Positions 10,561 to 23,079 of a DNA stretch of 64,000 nucleotides are shown here, in pieces. This stretch comes from Chara braunii (taxonomy: Eukaryota; Streptophyta; Charophyceae; Charales; Characeae). The stretch spans positions 5,493,486-5,557,485 of the forward strand of contig BFEA01000018.1 in NCBI GenBank assembly GCA_003427395.1. The letters run 5' to 3'. The notes beneath the pieces are model-generated. The model searched no databases. It saw nothing but the letters and a program-made list of their open reading frames with translations, and was not told the DNA's origin. Numbering within the stretch: the first letter of the stretch is position 1; each line of letters opens with the position of its first letter. The translations under genes were made by a program, and so were the position numbers.

Positions 10561-11153
10561 CGACAGTAACCGACGTCCTATAACTACAACCATTGCAAAT
10601 AGGAGGCAAGGCTGAAGATAAATGTTAAAGGGGGGAAGGAAAGGCAGATGAGAGCGAATGAGGGCCTGCAACTGGCCAGTACGGAGGCAAAGGATCGGGC
10701 GGAGAGGAGGCGACACGACTCCACAAATGTCGATGGAGAGACATCCACACGACTCCACAGACACCTCAGAGAGGGACTAGAGGCACCTGGACCACGACAC
10801 GGAGGCTGAGAGTGAGGCGAGTGACCTGAACGCAGAGACCTAGTCCTGGTACGGGCTGGACCAGTGGCGGAGGGATCATCCGTCTGCGAGGCCTGTGGAA
10901 GACGGTCCAGAGGCCAACTCGCCACGACAAAAGGACTAGATCTGCTGGACTGCGAGAGGCACGGGTCAACTGACGAGGAGAAGCATGAGAGGGGAGAGCG
11001 AGAGAGAGGGAGAGGCCCCCCGAGACTATTACGATTCAAGAGATAAACAGATTCTTGTGAGTGATCTCCAGTTGTTGTTGACATCAGTTTAGGACAAGTG
11101 ACACGCTTACCTCGCGTACGCAGTGATGGGGACAGAGAGAGAGTCGGTAAGCG
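10561..11153. other. Purine-rich unassigned stretch
   Basis: The plus strand is rich in GAGAG and GGAGG words. The long minus-strand open frame here (10584-11276) would encode a Ser/Arg/Pro-rich low-complexity protein and is best explained by composition. A decayed gag-like sequence on the plus strand cannot be excluded. Confidence 0.3.
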
Positions 11154-13271
11154 ATGAGGGGCAAGTGCGCCGGAGTCTGATGCGATTCGAGGGCAGCAAA
11201 GAGGCCAGCCACTCGCTACCCTAGTCGAAGACGGTCCGGAGATTATCTTGTGGCAACAGAGTGTCTGAGACAACAAAGGGGAGTACCCAGAGAGAGGAAA
11301 AGAGAGATCAGGTTCTCAATGAAAGACAAATGTTACTCACCTAAGGCTTCCGCCATGTGCTTGGGGACCATCTCACTTACATCTTTGTCGTAGTGGGAGC
11401 GTGCATGCGCCTTCTGGACTTGTGCCCAGCAACACGATCTTTCTTGAGTAAATGGACGAGGGAAGGATTCGCAAGCGCGTCCTACGCACTCCATTCTTGA
11501 TCAGTATGAAGTCGTGCTAGCCCTCGTGAACGTGTGAGAAAGGGGGGGGACCAAAGAAGAGTAGACTGAAGTCTAGCACGCGATAAAGGATGGAGTTTCC
11601 TTTACTGTTGGCGTCCTAATAGCCACGTGACACAAGTCTCTTCGCCTCTGAATAGTGATGTTAAGAGTGGAAACTCCTCTCTGAGTTAGTGCAAAGTCGT
11701 TCAAGCGGCTAGTCAGAGTCTGTTAAGCAGCTGCCAGCTGCAGTCAAGAGACACGTGTCACCAATCGAGAGAGAGACCAGTCTTAGAAAGACTTGACAGG
11801 CGCTAGTCGTTTGGTGCATATGGCCTGCCCAAGTGATCATCTCTTGGCTGTCTTTGCCATGAAATTGGGCATACCAGCGCGTGGAACTATTGTCGCCACC
11901 ATATTTTCCTTGGAAAAAATGATTAGAAGGCTATGCACGCGCGTGCTCTGTGTAATGTGTATGTGACTAGTGTATCATTGCAATTGCCGTTGTGTACCCA
12001 GAAACCTATATGTGGAGAGAGGTCAGTGAGGGGGCGTGTGTGAGCATGCAGTACGCACGAAAAAGAGAAGTGAGAACTGCCCAAGAGACTTGAAACCTAC
12101 GTTGATACTCTCGCTAGGTACCTCGTGTTCTCCTGCTGAGTGTTATCTGTACAAAACTCGGACGAGAAAAGTCTACACTGATAACCTGGACGATAGCATC
12201 CTAGTTCTACGATATGAGGGGCAAGTGCGCCTGAGTTTGATGCGATCCGGGGGCAGCGAAGAGGCCAGCCACTCGCTACCCTAGTCGAAGACGGTCCAAA
12301 GATTATCTCGTGGCAACAGAGTGTCTGAGACAACAAAGGGGAGTACCCAGAGAGAGGAAGAGAGAGATCGGGTTCTCAATGAAAGACAAACGTTACTCGT
12401 CTAAGGTTTCCGCCATGTGCTTGGGGACCATCTCACCTTCATCTTTGTCGTAGTGGGAGCGTGCACTCGCCTTCTGGACTTGTGTCCATCGATCTTTCTT
12501 GAGTAAGTAAACGAGGGAAGGATTCGGAAGCGCGTCCTACACACTCCATTCTTGATCAGTGTGAAGTTGTGCTAGCCCTCGTGAACGTGTGAGAACGGGG
12601 GGGGGACCAAAGAAGAGTAGACTGAAGTCTAGCACGCAATAAAGGATGGAGTTTCCTGTTGGCGTCCTAATAGCCATGTGACACTTGTCTCTTCGCCTCT
12701 GAATAGTGATGTTAAGAGTGAAAACTCCTCTCTTAGTTAGTGCAAAGCGATCCAAGCGGCTAGTCGGAGTTTGTTAAGCAGCTGCAGTCAAGAGACACGT
12801 GTCACCAATCGAGAGAGAGACCAGTCTTAGAAAGACTTGACACGCGCTACTCGTTTGGTGCATGTGGCCATAATGGCCTGCCCTGGTGATCATCTCTTAG
12901 CTCGTCTTCGCCATAAAATTGGGCATACCAGCGCGTGAAATTGTTGTCGTCACCATATTTTCCTTGGAAAAGATGATGAGAAAGACTATGCATGCGTGCG
13001 CTCTGTGTAATTTCTATGTGACTAGTGTATCATTGCAATTGTCGTTGTGTACCCACAAAGTTGTATGTGGAGAGAGGTCAGTGAGGGGGCGTGTGTGAGC
13101 ATGCAGTACACATGAAAGAGAGAAGTGAGAACTACCCAAGAGACGTGAAACCTACGTTGATACTCTCACTAGGTACCTCGTGTTCTCCTGTTGAGGGTTA
13201 TCTGTACAAAACTCGGACAAGAAAAGCCTGCGCTGATAACCTGGACGATAGCATCCCGATTCTACGATATG
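11154..13271. repeat. Tandem duplication, two units of about 1.06 kb
   Basis: Unit 1 runs from 11154 to about 12213 and unit 2 from 12214 to 13271. Both start at ATGAGGGGCAAGTGCGCC and end at TTCTACGATATG, and they are roughly 90% similar by eye, with small indels. Neither unit has an open frame conserved in the other, so the sequence is probably non-coding. A CTTAGGTGAGT donor-like site on the minus strand in unit 1 (about 11337-11350) is changed in unit 2. Confidence 0.8.
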
Positions 13272-15781
13272 TCATGTGGTCTCGAACATGCCATTGCTCA
13301 CCAAGACGAGATGAGAGTTAACAGAGGTGCAGGTTACCAGTTGGTGAGGAATTTCGACGAGATGCATTAGGTACGGTAATAACTCAGGCTTGTTGATAAC
13401 CGGCAAGTGAACTGAGAAGTCAAACTGGCATTGAACGTTTGATATGACGATAGTTCCACTGAGGTAGGCGGATTGACCTCGGGCAAATAACTGATATTAG
13501 TCGCTTCTGTCAGTACAAAGAATATGACTTTAGTGTGACCTTAAGCCCTGTGAAAAGGGATGGCGTGTGTCAAAAGAAATTACGTCATCGGGGTATCAAA
13601 GAGAGTCTCTTTGTTTGATCATTGTTATTATTATCTAAAGTTTTGTTGTTGCTCAGATGTTGTAGCCTTGCTGGTTATTGATGACGGAATGAAAAGGGTG
13701 ACAACGTCAGGCTGGACAAAAGATGCTTTCATTTCTTACTGTGTGATTTGGGTGATAGATCTACGTTCCGCACTGTTATGCATGAGTCCAACAAAAGGGA
13801 ACTGGAGTCATAAGAGTGATCAGTCTCAACTTACCTGTTTGGAGGATGTGACACCTGTGACAGAATATGTACGACTATACGGGCGTGCGATCTTACGAGT
13901 CAGAAAATAATTATGGGGACTGTCATCTAGAGATGTTAAAAGGGACATAACACCTCTGCAGAAAAGGGCATATTGAATCACAGGGGTAACCTGAGACAGA
14001 AGGGGATCATTACAAGCAATGGTGGTCAAACGAGGAGGTGGAGGTTACTTGTTTCATTTGAGAGTCGCACTGTGCTTCATCCTCCATAAATCTTGAGAGC
14101 GGGGACGCTTTAGGATTTCTCTAACCAGTGGAAGTAGGTAAATTGGTAAATGGTAGAAAGTTATGACTTCCCTGGTTATAATTCTACTAATAAAAGGCTG
14201 GTCTGCTTAGTTCGCCTGCCCTGCTTTACATGCCGCGTTCGGGTAATCTTGGGAGAATCTTACGTTGACATTGTGAGCGAGACCTTGTCGAGGTCTCCTC
14301 GGTGATTATATGGACTAAAGGAGGAGGATGGGCACTGCCAGGGCGCATGTTGGCATGAACATGGAATCGTGAAATCTAACAGATAAGACACCTGCTCTAC
14401 CTTGGTTTGGTCTGACTTTCTTCCTTTACTTATCTCTTCATTCCACTTCGATAGTTGTGGAGTTATCACCTTGGAAACAAGTGCCCCGGGTTAACTGGTA
14501 CCAATTTCCCTTGACGGGTCGAACTGAGTGTTTCTTGGTTGACCAAAATCTGCCTCGTTCAGCTCTAGTCAGTCCATTAGTGATATCGGTATTTGCTTTC
14601 AATGGTTTGTGCAAGGAGAAACCGTATGAATTCATAAACATTCGTGCAATCGAATGAGCGCGTGATTGTATGAACCTGTATGAACTCGTATAATCATTTC
14701 AACAAACAGTCACATGAGGTCTGCACGTACGGCAATTGTGCGACGGGCAGTCATAAGAGCCTACAAGCTCTCATACAATCATACTAGCCTGTCGACACAG
14801 TGACCCCACGAGTGCAGGCATATAGGTGCTCGTGCAACTGTATGGACCTGTGATCTAACCGTCCTGAGTTCCCTGAAAAGACGAGTTGTTGATATTGTAT
14901 GTGGAGGGAAAAAAAAAGTGGATGATCATAGAGGTCTCATGAGCTGGTTTTGAAAAAAAAAACTATTTGAGTGTGGCTCTCGAACTCTGGTTACTTTCCA
15001 TTTGTTTGTCGTCGATGAGCAAAAGGCAATCTGTGATGCAAAAGATAGCTTACCAGTTGGCTAAGTACCTACTTAATGGCGATTAAAAGGAAGGGGTGAA
15101 CCTTTTGTATACTGATGTCAAGCTTCGAGCCTACATGGATAGAAATCAGTAGTGTAGTTAAATTTTGAGTTTATTTAGTCAGAGCTACTGACTTTCTTAT
15201 CTGAAAGCTCGACCAGGACTAGACTAAGAAGAGGGACTCGGTTTGCCTCTGTGGTTCTCTGTATCTCACGGGATCAAATTTTTAGTGAAATAGGTAAAAG
15301 CCCCATGACTTAGAAATGTTCGTCCATCCATCATTTCGTTGGGGTAGCACTCAGTTGCTCCATGTAGTGTTCAAACAGGATCTTGAACAACACCGCCCTA
15401 CACATGAGTAAAAGCTACTTACGGTTATCCCCCATATTGCGTGCTAACTGATGCAACTCATCTCGGTGATTGCTACATCACCCACAGATATTGGTGGAAA
15501 CCGGCGGAGAATCCTGACTTAGGGAGATGTGTGTTAAACTTTATACAGTGAGTGGACAAAGGTAGCAACCAATGACACACAACTCATTCTACAGGTTGAG
15601 AATTATACACTATAACCTCAACCGGGGTTACCACGAGTTACTGTTTATAGTATTCAAGTTGGGGCACCCATCTGATCAGTGGTCGAGATTAACAAAGTTT
15701 TGGATTGTTCCTAGAGTTGTAACAGATCGCACTCAGGGCTGTAGACAAACAAAGGCTGTAATTAAAGGCATTTGCGGTGTA
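13272..15781. other. Unassigned DNA upstream of chromovirus 1
   Basis: No domain, RNA gene or clear repeat is recognisable in 2.5 kb. The longest open frames (for example 13560-13910) show no motif. This stretch is the left flank of the 5' LTR. Confidence 0.3.
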
Positions 15782-16122
15782 TGTATATGAAAGACACTGG
15801 AGCTGAGACCCCCTGCATAACGTGCACCCAGATTTGCTCTTACTACGGGGAGCTGTTGACGTCACCAACGGCATTGTAAATAGGCTAGATAGGATCTGTC
15901 ATTTGTAGTTTGGGCGCAGAGCGTCAGATAGGATGTCAACATTGGTTCTTTGTTGATGATGATGAGACTATTCCAACATTATCACTTGTGAGCTTTTGTT
16001 GTGCTCTTATTTAGTGAAACTCGTGTTGCAATTCTGCTTCTGGTTTGAGGTCACGACTATCTAGTTCCATGTGTATGATGTTGCTTGGTTTCTGGAATTC
16101 GCTATCGCTCATTTTCCTTGCA
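15782..16122 (+). repeat. 5' LTR of chromovirus 1
   Basis: It starts TGTATATGA and ends CCTTGCA. It matches the 3' LTR (23661-24466) over its whole length once the 458-bp insertion in the latter is removed. It is 341 bp, short for a plant gypsy LTR. The LTRs differ at many positions, which indicates an old insertion. Confidence 0.88.
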
Positions 16123-16125
16123 ATT

Positions 16126-16142
16126 TGGTATCGGAGTTGTGG
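16126..16142 (+). promoter_or_regulatory. Primer binding site, initiator tRNA-Met type
   Basis: TGGTATCGGAGTTGTGG lies three bases after the LTR end. It resembles the TGGTATCAGAGC primer site complementary to initiator methionine tRNA that is common in plant LTR elements, with one or two changes. Confidence 0.8.
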
Positions 16143-17493
16143 TACGTTGCGCTAATCTGGCGCTTGTCTTCTGCCTATGCGGTACATCCATGCGGTCGGT
16201 TGGGCGAGCAGCCGTAGGGAGTGTGTAGTGAGGAGGGGGAAGTCAAGCAGGCGACCCAGGTGAAGAGGGGTATCACCAAGAAGGTTGTATGGTGATTATT
16301 GGGTGTTCGCAATGTTATGAGAATTATTAGATGTGCGATTGATGTTGAGGTGGAACGGCGGGATAATGCTGGTTGTGTCGAAGTAGCGATTGGTCATCAC
16401 AATCGGCATCAGGTCATCTGGTGAGAATATTTGCGGTTGGGGGCAGTTATTTTGAGGTACGTTGCTCTTACCCTTATCTACCCTCTGGTGAGAATACATG
16501 TGGTAGGGGGCAACTATTTTGAGGTACGTTGCTTTTAACCTTATCTACCCTCTTTGACACTTCTTACCGTGAGGATTTGTGCTCTGTCTTGAGTCCTCTC
16601 ATGTGAGGAGTCGAGTGCGCTCAACCTTATGAGTCGGCATTGTTCACTTGGAGCATCTAGATGGAGAGGGCGGAGCTATCTCAAGGGCCCTGGACGAAGC
16701 ACTGGGTCATGGTCACCATGCCAACCCACTGGGAGTAGAGCACGCATGCTTTGCTGCTTTGTCCTTTCCCTGCCTGTTGCGCTGATAGATGGGTTATGAG
16801 GGCAGGCCATCCCTATAAGGGAGACGAGTACCGGGCGTCTATAAATAAGCATCGGCGGGGTACCTTCCATTAGTTGTGATTGTCGTCCTGTCTGCGACGT
16901 TAAATAATTCCTGAGGACGTCGGGGGTCGTCCTTGAACGCCTCTTGATCAGCCAATCGGTCGGTGTAAGGCTCGCTGCTGGCGAGGGTAAACATTATGCA
17001 GGGCTGGTCAACTCAGCATACACTCGGGGCACAGGGGTGGGCCGTGTGCACACCTTTAGACACACGCTATCCGGATTGCTCAGGAACACTGACTTCAAGA
17101 GACAATCAAGAAGAACTGAGGGAGGGGTAGGTTCCAGGTGATCAATTCGGAAAAGATTCCACTCTGCAAACAGCCATGCAAACGATTCTATTTCTATTTT
17201 TGATTAGTTAAGATGTACGTCCATTGACATCTCACAGTCAACAATAGTTAGAAATTTGCTTTCTGTTCGTGGACTAATTAATTAAAAATAGTTTCGTTTG
17301 TAGGATTTGGACTTACCTGTTGAACCCAAATGTATAGACTCAGACGTAGCCACCAATTAATTTATTTATTTATTTTAAATCGGTCTGTGCATTATGTTGT
17401 GGTAGGCATTGTGTGTCACCTAGTGCAGATTGTGCGCAGTACTATAGCTTATGAGCCTGTGATAGGGAGAACACTAGCGAGGACGACAAGATC
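16143..17493 (+). other. Untranslated leader of chromovirus 1
   Basis: This is 1.35 kb between primer site and gag with no credible frame. It contains a 68-bp tandem duplication (16418-16485 and 16486-16552, GAGGTACGTTGC words). Much of it is homologous to the leader of chromovirus 2 (minus strand, 63141-64000), including the CACCATGCCAACCCA word and an AATTTATTTATTTAT tract before gag. Confidence 0.7.
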
Positions 17494-19393
17494 TTGCGAT
17501 CAGCAAGGCACCCGATAGCCCATGTGGCATTAGAACCCGAGGGTGACAGACTTTTGTTCCGCCAGCCTAGGGAGAGACAGCAGCAGCAGTGGAGAGCTAG
17601 GGCCACGGAGGCAAGCAGGGAATTCGCAAGCAAGGCCGCTACTTCAACAGCCCTGGCCACTGCTGCGCAACAGAGTTCCCAGGCCAATAGCTCACGAATT
17701 GTGGGGGCAACGATCGCACAAACCCTGAGTCAGTCCGTTGGAATGGCAAGCCAACAGTTGGTTTTGACTCCCGAGGAGATTGCCATACAGAGAGCAGATG
17801 CTCAAGAGACACAACTACAAAAGGCTTTAGGAAAGATAAAGGCAGAGAAGGAGAGGATGCTTAGACGCAGAACAAGGATGCAGCAGAGACAAGCGGACCT
17901 TAGAAAGTTAGAGGAGATGGACAAGACAGATATGGATGACGACGTGAGGGTTGTAAGAACCGCCCTGCTGGATGTGGTAGAAATGCAGAACTATCATACA
18001 ACACTCTTATAGGACATCCAGTAGAGTCAAGCCCTGCTGGCTGGGAGAGCTCAGGTAGCACCATCACCATCAGGGTTTGGTGTCTGGCTTGTGGTACAAC
18101 ATCCTCCTTTTGTCCCACCGGTAACTGGAGTATCCCCATACATTGTCTCTCCAGCATTAGTCCAAGCCGCTTCCCTATTACGTATGCCTTTGATAGGCGG
18201 GTTTTCAGCAGGTCCGAGTGTATAGATTTTTGTTCAGACAGTGTATTCCCAACCTCCGTTACAGACTGTCGTAACTGGGCAGTCTATTGTCTCGCAGCCA
18301 ACACAGTCGCACGCACAGCCCCAGCAACAGCTAGTACAGCAGCCCGCGCCCCAGGGTCCATAGCCTGGAGTGCCACAGGTGCTGGGACAAGGCCAGTGGG
18401 TTCCAAAGATGGTCATCGCCTCACCTAAACCCTTCTAAGGGGATAAGAGTGGCGAAGACCTTGACACATGGTTGAGATCAGTGCGAGTCTACGTAAAGTG
18501 CAACTTGACCTTGCCGAACGAGGAAGTGTTTGTGGCTGCCTCCTATCTTGAGGGGAGGGCAACAAGATGGTTAAGAGGGCTAGTTCAACTACAGGAATAC
18601 GGTCATGACTTTCGCGCTTGGGCAGTCAACCAGAAACTGGATGACTTCCTTTAGCTGGTAGAGGAAAGGTGGCATGATCCGCAAGAGGCTCAAAAGGTCA
18701 CTGATGCGATCCTGACCTTGAGCTCTAAGTCGTTCAAGTCAGTAAGTGATGCCACAGACGCAGTAGAGCGTCTGATCTGTGTACGTGGAGTGTGTTATGA
18801 CCCCCAGGTCTTACTTACCACTTACCTGAGGTGTTTTCCCATACCACTCAAGAATCAGTAAGCGCGTGAGGCAAACATCAATGTGCACAACTTTCCCTCA
18901 TTTAGCAAGAAGGCCCTAGACTTGGAAGCAAAGATAGGGCATGGGCACCAACCCATGACGGATGGAAGGAAGAAAACTTTGTCTCCCAATTGGAAAGTGA
19001 AGGGCCGCATTATGTTCGTCGACAATGATGGTTCCACCATTGAGTTAGACGACGACTACCAAGAAGGAGTAGGTTCAAAGGCTAGCAGCGTAGAGGTTTC
19101 AAGGGGTGGAACAGTCGCTGCCTCAGTCCAAAAAGATAAGGCGACCGGTAGACGCCGCGGAGGCTCCCGGCCTAGGAGTCAAGGGTCTCACAGAGGACGT
19201 GTGGAGAGACCTGTACATCCGGCAGGCTTGTATCCGTTGTGGCCAATATGGCCATAATCAGTTCAAGTGTCGGAATAAGAAGGTGATTGAAAAGATCCCA
19301 CCTACAATGGGGCAGGCGACAGGATCCTCCGCTTCCCAGGGTAGTAATGTTGCCAACAGTTTTGGCACCGCCTCGGGAAACACGTCGGGCTAG
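17494..19393 (+). pseudogene. Gag polyprotein relic, chromovirus 1
   Basis: Gag coats the RNA in virus-like particles. Pieces in several frames cover an Ala/Gln-rich basic N-terminus (17494-18012, with a heptad-like KAEKERMLRRR stretch), the capsid-type core (DTWLRSVRVYVKC, 18463-18654) and the nucleocapsid. The knuckle CIRCGQYGHNQFKC (19229-19270) fits C-x2-C-x4-H-x4-C. Stops at 18010 and 18652 and a frameshift near 19200 break the gene. The homologous gag in chromovirus 2 is split by repeat B. Confidence 0.85.
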
Positions 19394-19398
19394 TAGGA

Positions 19399-19944
19399 AT
19401 GGTAGTTGTTCCTGCTAGGGTCGAGGTGGTGAACACACTCTCACAATCTCGAGAGATGACCCAAGCTACTGACTCCATAGTTGTCCTACAAACACATTCA
19501 GACCCATCGATCCTCTATTCAATGAATGTGTTTGAATCCTTAGAGGAGCAAGAGGAGTGGTCTATATCAGACCCGCTAGCTTTTCGGACGGCCATCGCCA
19601 AAGCCCCTAAGGGTGAGTTGTTCGACGGCGAGGTAGTCATCGGCAGTCGTAAGACCAGGGCCTATAATGACACTTGCTCGACGCGGAACTTTATTAGTCG
19701 CGTGTGCGTTGAGAGGCTGCACTTACAGGGGCAAGTGCAGCGCCTGAGTCGACCTATGGAGTCGACATGTGCCAACAAACAGCGCATGGTAGTCAACGAC
19801 TACCTTAAAGACATTGAGTGTTGTTTCCCGTACACGGGATGGGAACTGAGACATCGAGTCTCGTTCCTAGTCAGTGATGAACTCCCAATGGATATCTTGT
19901 TGGGTATGTTTTATATTTCGGTTGCACGGTCCGAGTTTGACTAG
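19399..19944 (+). pseudogene. Retropepsin-like protease relic, chromovirus 1
   Basis: The aspartic protease that would cut Gag-Pol lies between the CCHC knuckle and RT. The active-site segment reads DTCSTRNFIS (D codon at 19669), where family members have D-[ST]-G; the glycine is replaced by cysteine. The chromovirus 2 counterpart reads DIGSTRNFIS. The second half, with a DILLGMFYI motif, is preserved up to a stop at 19942. Confidence 0.82.
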
Positions 19945-19992
19945 GACCGAAAAGTAGTCAAACACACACTGCCCAATGGGGGGACTGCCAGA

Positions 19993-21078
19993 TTGCGCAA
20001 GTTCAAAGCGAGCAGTCTGATCGAGTCCTATGGGTGCATGTGTGCGACTGCATTCTACAATTATTATAAGCAAAATTCGGAGAACGGTATGTACTTAGTT
20101 TATGTCTCCACAGAGGGTGAGCTGGTGAAAATGTCACCAGAGATAGAAGGAATAGTCGCTAAGTACCCTGATCTATTCGAAAAGCCGAAAGGGGTTGTTG
20201 AGAGGGAGATCGTCCATGCCATAGAAATTATCCCAGGGTCTTGCATTCCGAAGGGTAGAATCTATCGGATGTTTCCAGCGGAGCTTAATGAGCTTCGCCG
20301 ACAGCTCAAGGATCTCATAGACAAGGGATGGATCCGGCCTAGTGTCTCCCCTTACGGATCTCCTGTTTTATTCGTACCAAAGAAGGGGGGAACCTTGAGG
20401 ATGTGCATTGACCATACGGGCCTCAATGCCATCACCGTCAAGAACGCAGAGCCCCCACTGAGCATCGATGACTTGTTGGACTGAGTGCAAGGGTGCCTGT
20501 ACTTCAGTAAGATAGATTTGAAGTCCGGATACCATCGTATTGCAATACAGTCCGAGGATCAACACAAAACCGCTTTTCAGCCCAGGTACGGTCTGTATGA
20601 GTTTGTGGTGATGCCTTTCGGCCTTTGCAATGCTCATGGCACCTTCCAGCACATCATGAATCGGATTTTTCATGACTACTTGGACAAGTTTGTCATCGTG
20701 TACCTCGATGATAAACTTATCGTCAGTAGGACTGTCGAAGAGCATGTTGGTCATTAAGATGAAGTACTTAGTCTCCTTCGGCGGCACCAGTTCAAGATTA
20801 ACCAGGGGAAGTGCGAGTTTGGCTATACCCGGATCATGTATCTGGGTCATGAGATTTCTGTAGAGGGATTGAAGCCCGATGACGTGAAGGTGGCCAGCAT
20901 TCGTGACTGGCCGCGGCCTCAGTCTGTGACTAAGATGAGGTCCTTCTTAAGGATGATCGGCTACTACCGCAATTTTGTCAAGAATTATAGCATAATGGCC
21001 GCCCCTTTGACGGACCTGACACGCCTTGACGCCTGTGGGAGTGGACAGACAGGTGTGAGGTTACTTTCAGACATCTAA
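19993..21078 (+). pseudogene. Reverse transcriptase relic, chromovirus 1
   Basis: One frame runs through the RT domain: [21 protein letters not shown] (usual MCIDYRGLN), KIDLKSGYH (motif A Asp present), VVMPFGLCNA, VYLDDKLIV (motif C DD present), then CEFGYTRIMYLGHEIS and the thumb. In-frame stops at 20482 (TGA) and 20755 (TAA) break it, and the frame shifts near 21060 before RNase H. The catalytic aspartates remain, so decay here is by truncating changes. Confidence 0.92.
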
Positions 21079-21104
21079 AGCATGCCCTCACTCACCGTGA
21101 GGTC

Positions 21105-21479
21105 TTGAAACTGCCTGATCCTGACAGGCCGTTTGTAGTAACCACGGATGTCAGCCAATATGGCATAGGTGTCGTGCTTGCGCATCAGGAGGGGAAAAAG
21201 TTAAGGCATGTAGAGTACATGTCCAAAACGATGCCCTCTCAGAAGTTGGTTAAGTCCACCTATGAGAAGGAGCTCTATGCAATCTATAAAGCGCTCACAC
21301 ATTGGAGGCACTATCTCCTTGGTCGTTTTTTCTACGTCAGGACTGATCATCAGACCCGAAGGTGGATGAAGACTCAATCGGTACTCTCTGATGCTCTGAA
21401 GCGATAAAATGAAGTAATAGAGCAGTATGACTTTGAGCCCCAGTACATCAAGGGAGAGTACAACAAGGTTGCATATGCG
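21105..21479 (+). pseudogene. RNase H relic, chromovirus 1
   Basis: The RT-linked RNase H reads VVTTDVSQYGIGVVLAHQ, EYMSKTMPSQKLVKSTYEKE and RTDHQ, with the catalytic D, E and D regions recognisable. A TAA at 21405 precedes the EYNKVAYAMSRR end of the domain. It is +1 shifted relative to RT. Confidence 0.88.
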
Positions 21480-22709
21480 ATGTCGCGTAGGCCAGACTTC
21501 CTTGGTGTGCTGATCACTGAGTTTGGGCTTGCGGACGATGTTACTCAATCTTTGGTGGAAGCTTATCGCGAGGACCCGCTTATGGCCAAGGTCATACGCA
21601 GACTCGAGGCAAAGGACAAACTAACTGCTGACGAGTTTGTGTTGGTCAATGGTCTGTTGTTCCTTGAGAAGACCGGGAATAAACGATTGTGTGTTCCAAA
21701 TCGGGAGTCTTTGCGCAGTTTATTTTTAGGCGAGTATCATGATGTCACCGGACATTTTGGGTATAGGAAGACTGCAACAAACTTGTTGCAGCGGTTTTGG
21801 TGGCCCACAATGATGAAAGATGCCAAGTTGTACGTGGAGACTTGTCAAGTGTGTCAAAGAGACAAGCCACGTACACAGGCCCCTCTTGGGCTTCTCAAGC
21901 CCCTTTCGATTCCGAAAAGGCTCGGTGAGAGCATGTCTATGGATTTCATGGACACGCTGGTCACCAGCAAGAGCGGAATGTGATATGTCTATGTCATTGT
22001 GAATAGGTTTAGTAAGTATGCAGTTAGTCGCAATGCCTGCTACAACTAAGACCGAGTATGTGATCAAATTGTTCAAAGAGAATTGGGTCAGAGACTTTGG
22101 ACTTCCAAAGTCTATTGTAAGTGACCGGAATGTCCGATTCACCAGTGAGTTGTGGAAGGCTGCAGCTGCAGAACAGGGACTCTTCTGAGAGGGCATCTTT
22201 TTGGACTTCTGAGAAGGCCCTCTAGGAACCACCCAGAGGCAAATGGGCAAGCAGAGCAGCTGGATTGCGATGTACAGCACCTGCTAAGGCACTACATCAA
22301 GCCCAATCAGGTGGACTGGGATGAGAAACTTGCTCTCATCACTAGCCTGTATAACAACGCCGTGCACAGTGCAACAGGGGTGAGCCCCAACAGTCTGCTA
22401 CTGACTTTCAAACCTATACTACCCTTAGATTTTCTACTACCTGAGAATCAGCCTTCTGCTGCACCAGGCACCTTAGATTTCGCTTATCGATATGAGTGTC
22501 TGATGCAGCAAGCTGTAGAACAGATGCACAAGGCACAGGCGGCGATGATAGAATCTGAGAACAAACACCGCCCATCTACAATTCAGGTAGGGGACAGAGT
22601 CTGGGTCAAGTCCTCAGAACTGGAACAGGAGCACGGGATCTCCCGCAAGCTCATGCCACAGTACTTTGGACCATGGGAGGTTCTCGATGTTGTCGGGGCC
22701 CGGGGGTGA
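21480..22709 (+). pseudogene. Integrase relic, chromovirus 1
   Basis: The N-terminal HHCC zinc region is complete: H-x3-H in HDVTGHFGYRK and TCQVCQRDK. The DDE core follows with MDFMDTLVTSKSG (first D), VSDRNVRFTS (second D) and NHPEANGQ (E). A TGA at 21981, a frameshift near 22022 and a return shift near 22170-22215 split the core. That last site carries a small extra palindromic piece (AGAGGGC and GGCCCTCT words). The C-terminal part with AATPGT-like and HGISRKLMPQYFGPWEV segments follows. Confidence 0.88.
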
Positions 22710-23079
22710 TCCGGATCGGCCATCATATGTAATCCGGATCCCTGGTCACCTTCGCAGGTACCCTGTCTTTCACGCCTCTAAACTTGCACCTTTTAGAGAA
22801 ACTGATCAATTCCTCTCTCGTCGCTCAACGCTGCCCCCAACTATGGATGGAGAGGTCGACATCGACGACATCGTGGATCACAGGGAAATGCCAGTTCCAA
22901 GACCAACAGGCAGGGGACGTCCTCCTAAGCCGAAGCTGCAATATCGCATTCGGTTCAGGCATCACACTGATCCTAAGGAGGACAGATGGTTTACCCGGGA
23001 GGAACTGATACAGACCGCTCCACAGGCTGTCGCTCACTACGAGAAGTTACTACAAAAGGGAAAGCGCCAGATTGAATAA
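22666..23079 (+). pseudogene. Integrase C-terminal domain and chromodomain, chromovirus 1
   Basis: After GPWEVL the frame shifts. It then reads FHASKLAPF and ends in a chromodomain-like module: DIDDIVDHREM, a basic GRGRPPKPK linker, YRIRF, EDRWFTREELIQTAP. The order (acidic strand, basic linker, aromatic W, helix) matches chromodomains at the end of chromovirus integrases, which direct insertion to heterochromatin. The stop is at 23077. Confidence 0.82.

Noticed and set aside
10584-11276. A 230-codon Ser/Arg/Pro-rich minus-strand frame
   Set aside because: It lies opposite a purine-rich tract and is explained by composition; it ends within the tandem duplication without a homologous frame in unit 2.
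15746-15750. CAAAC as the 5' target duplication of chromovirus 1 (matching CAAAC after the 3' LTR)
   Set aside because: It lies about 30 bp upstream of the LTR start indicated by the LTR alignment and is not followed by TG, so the match is probably chance.
17720-18654. A cellular coiled-coil gene at the chromovirus 1 gag
   Set aside because: The heptad-like stretch lies in the right place and order for gag, and it has a homologue in chromovirus 2 at 62717-63133.
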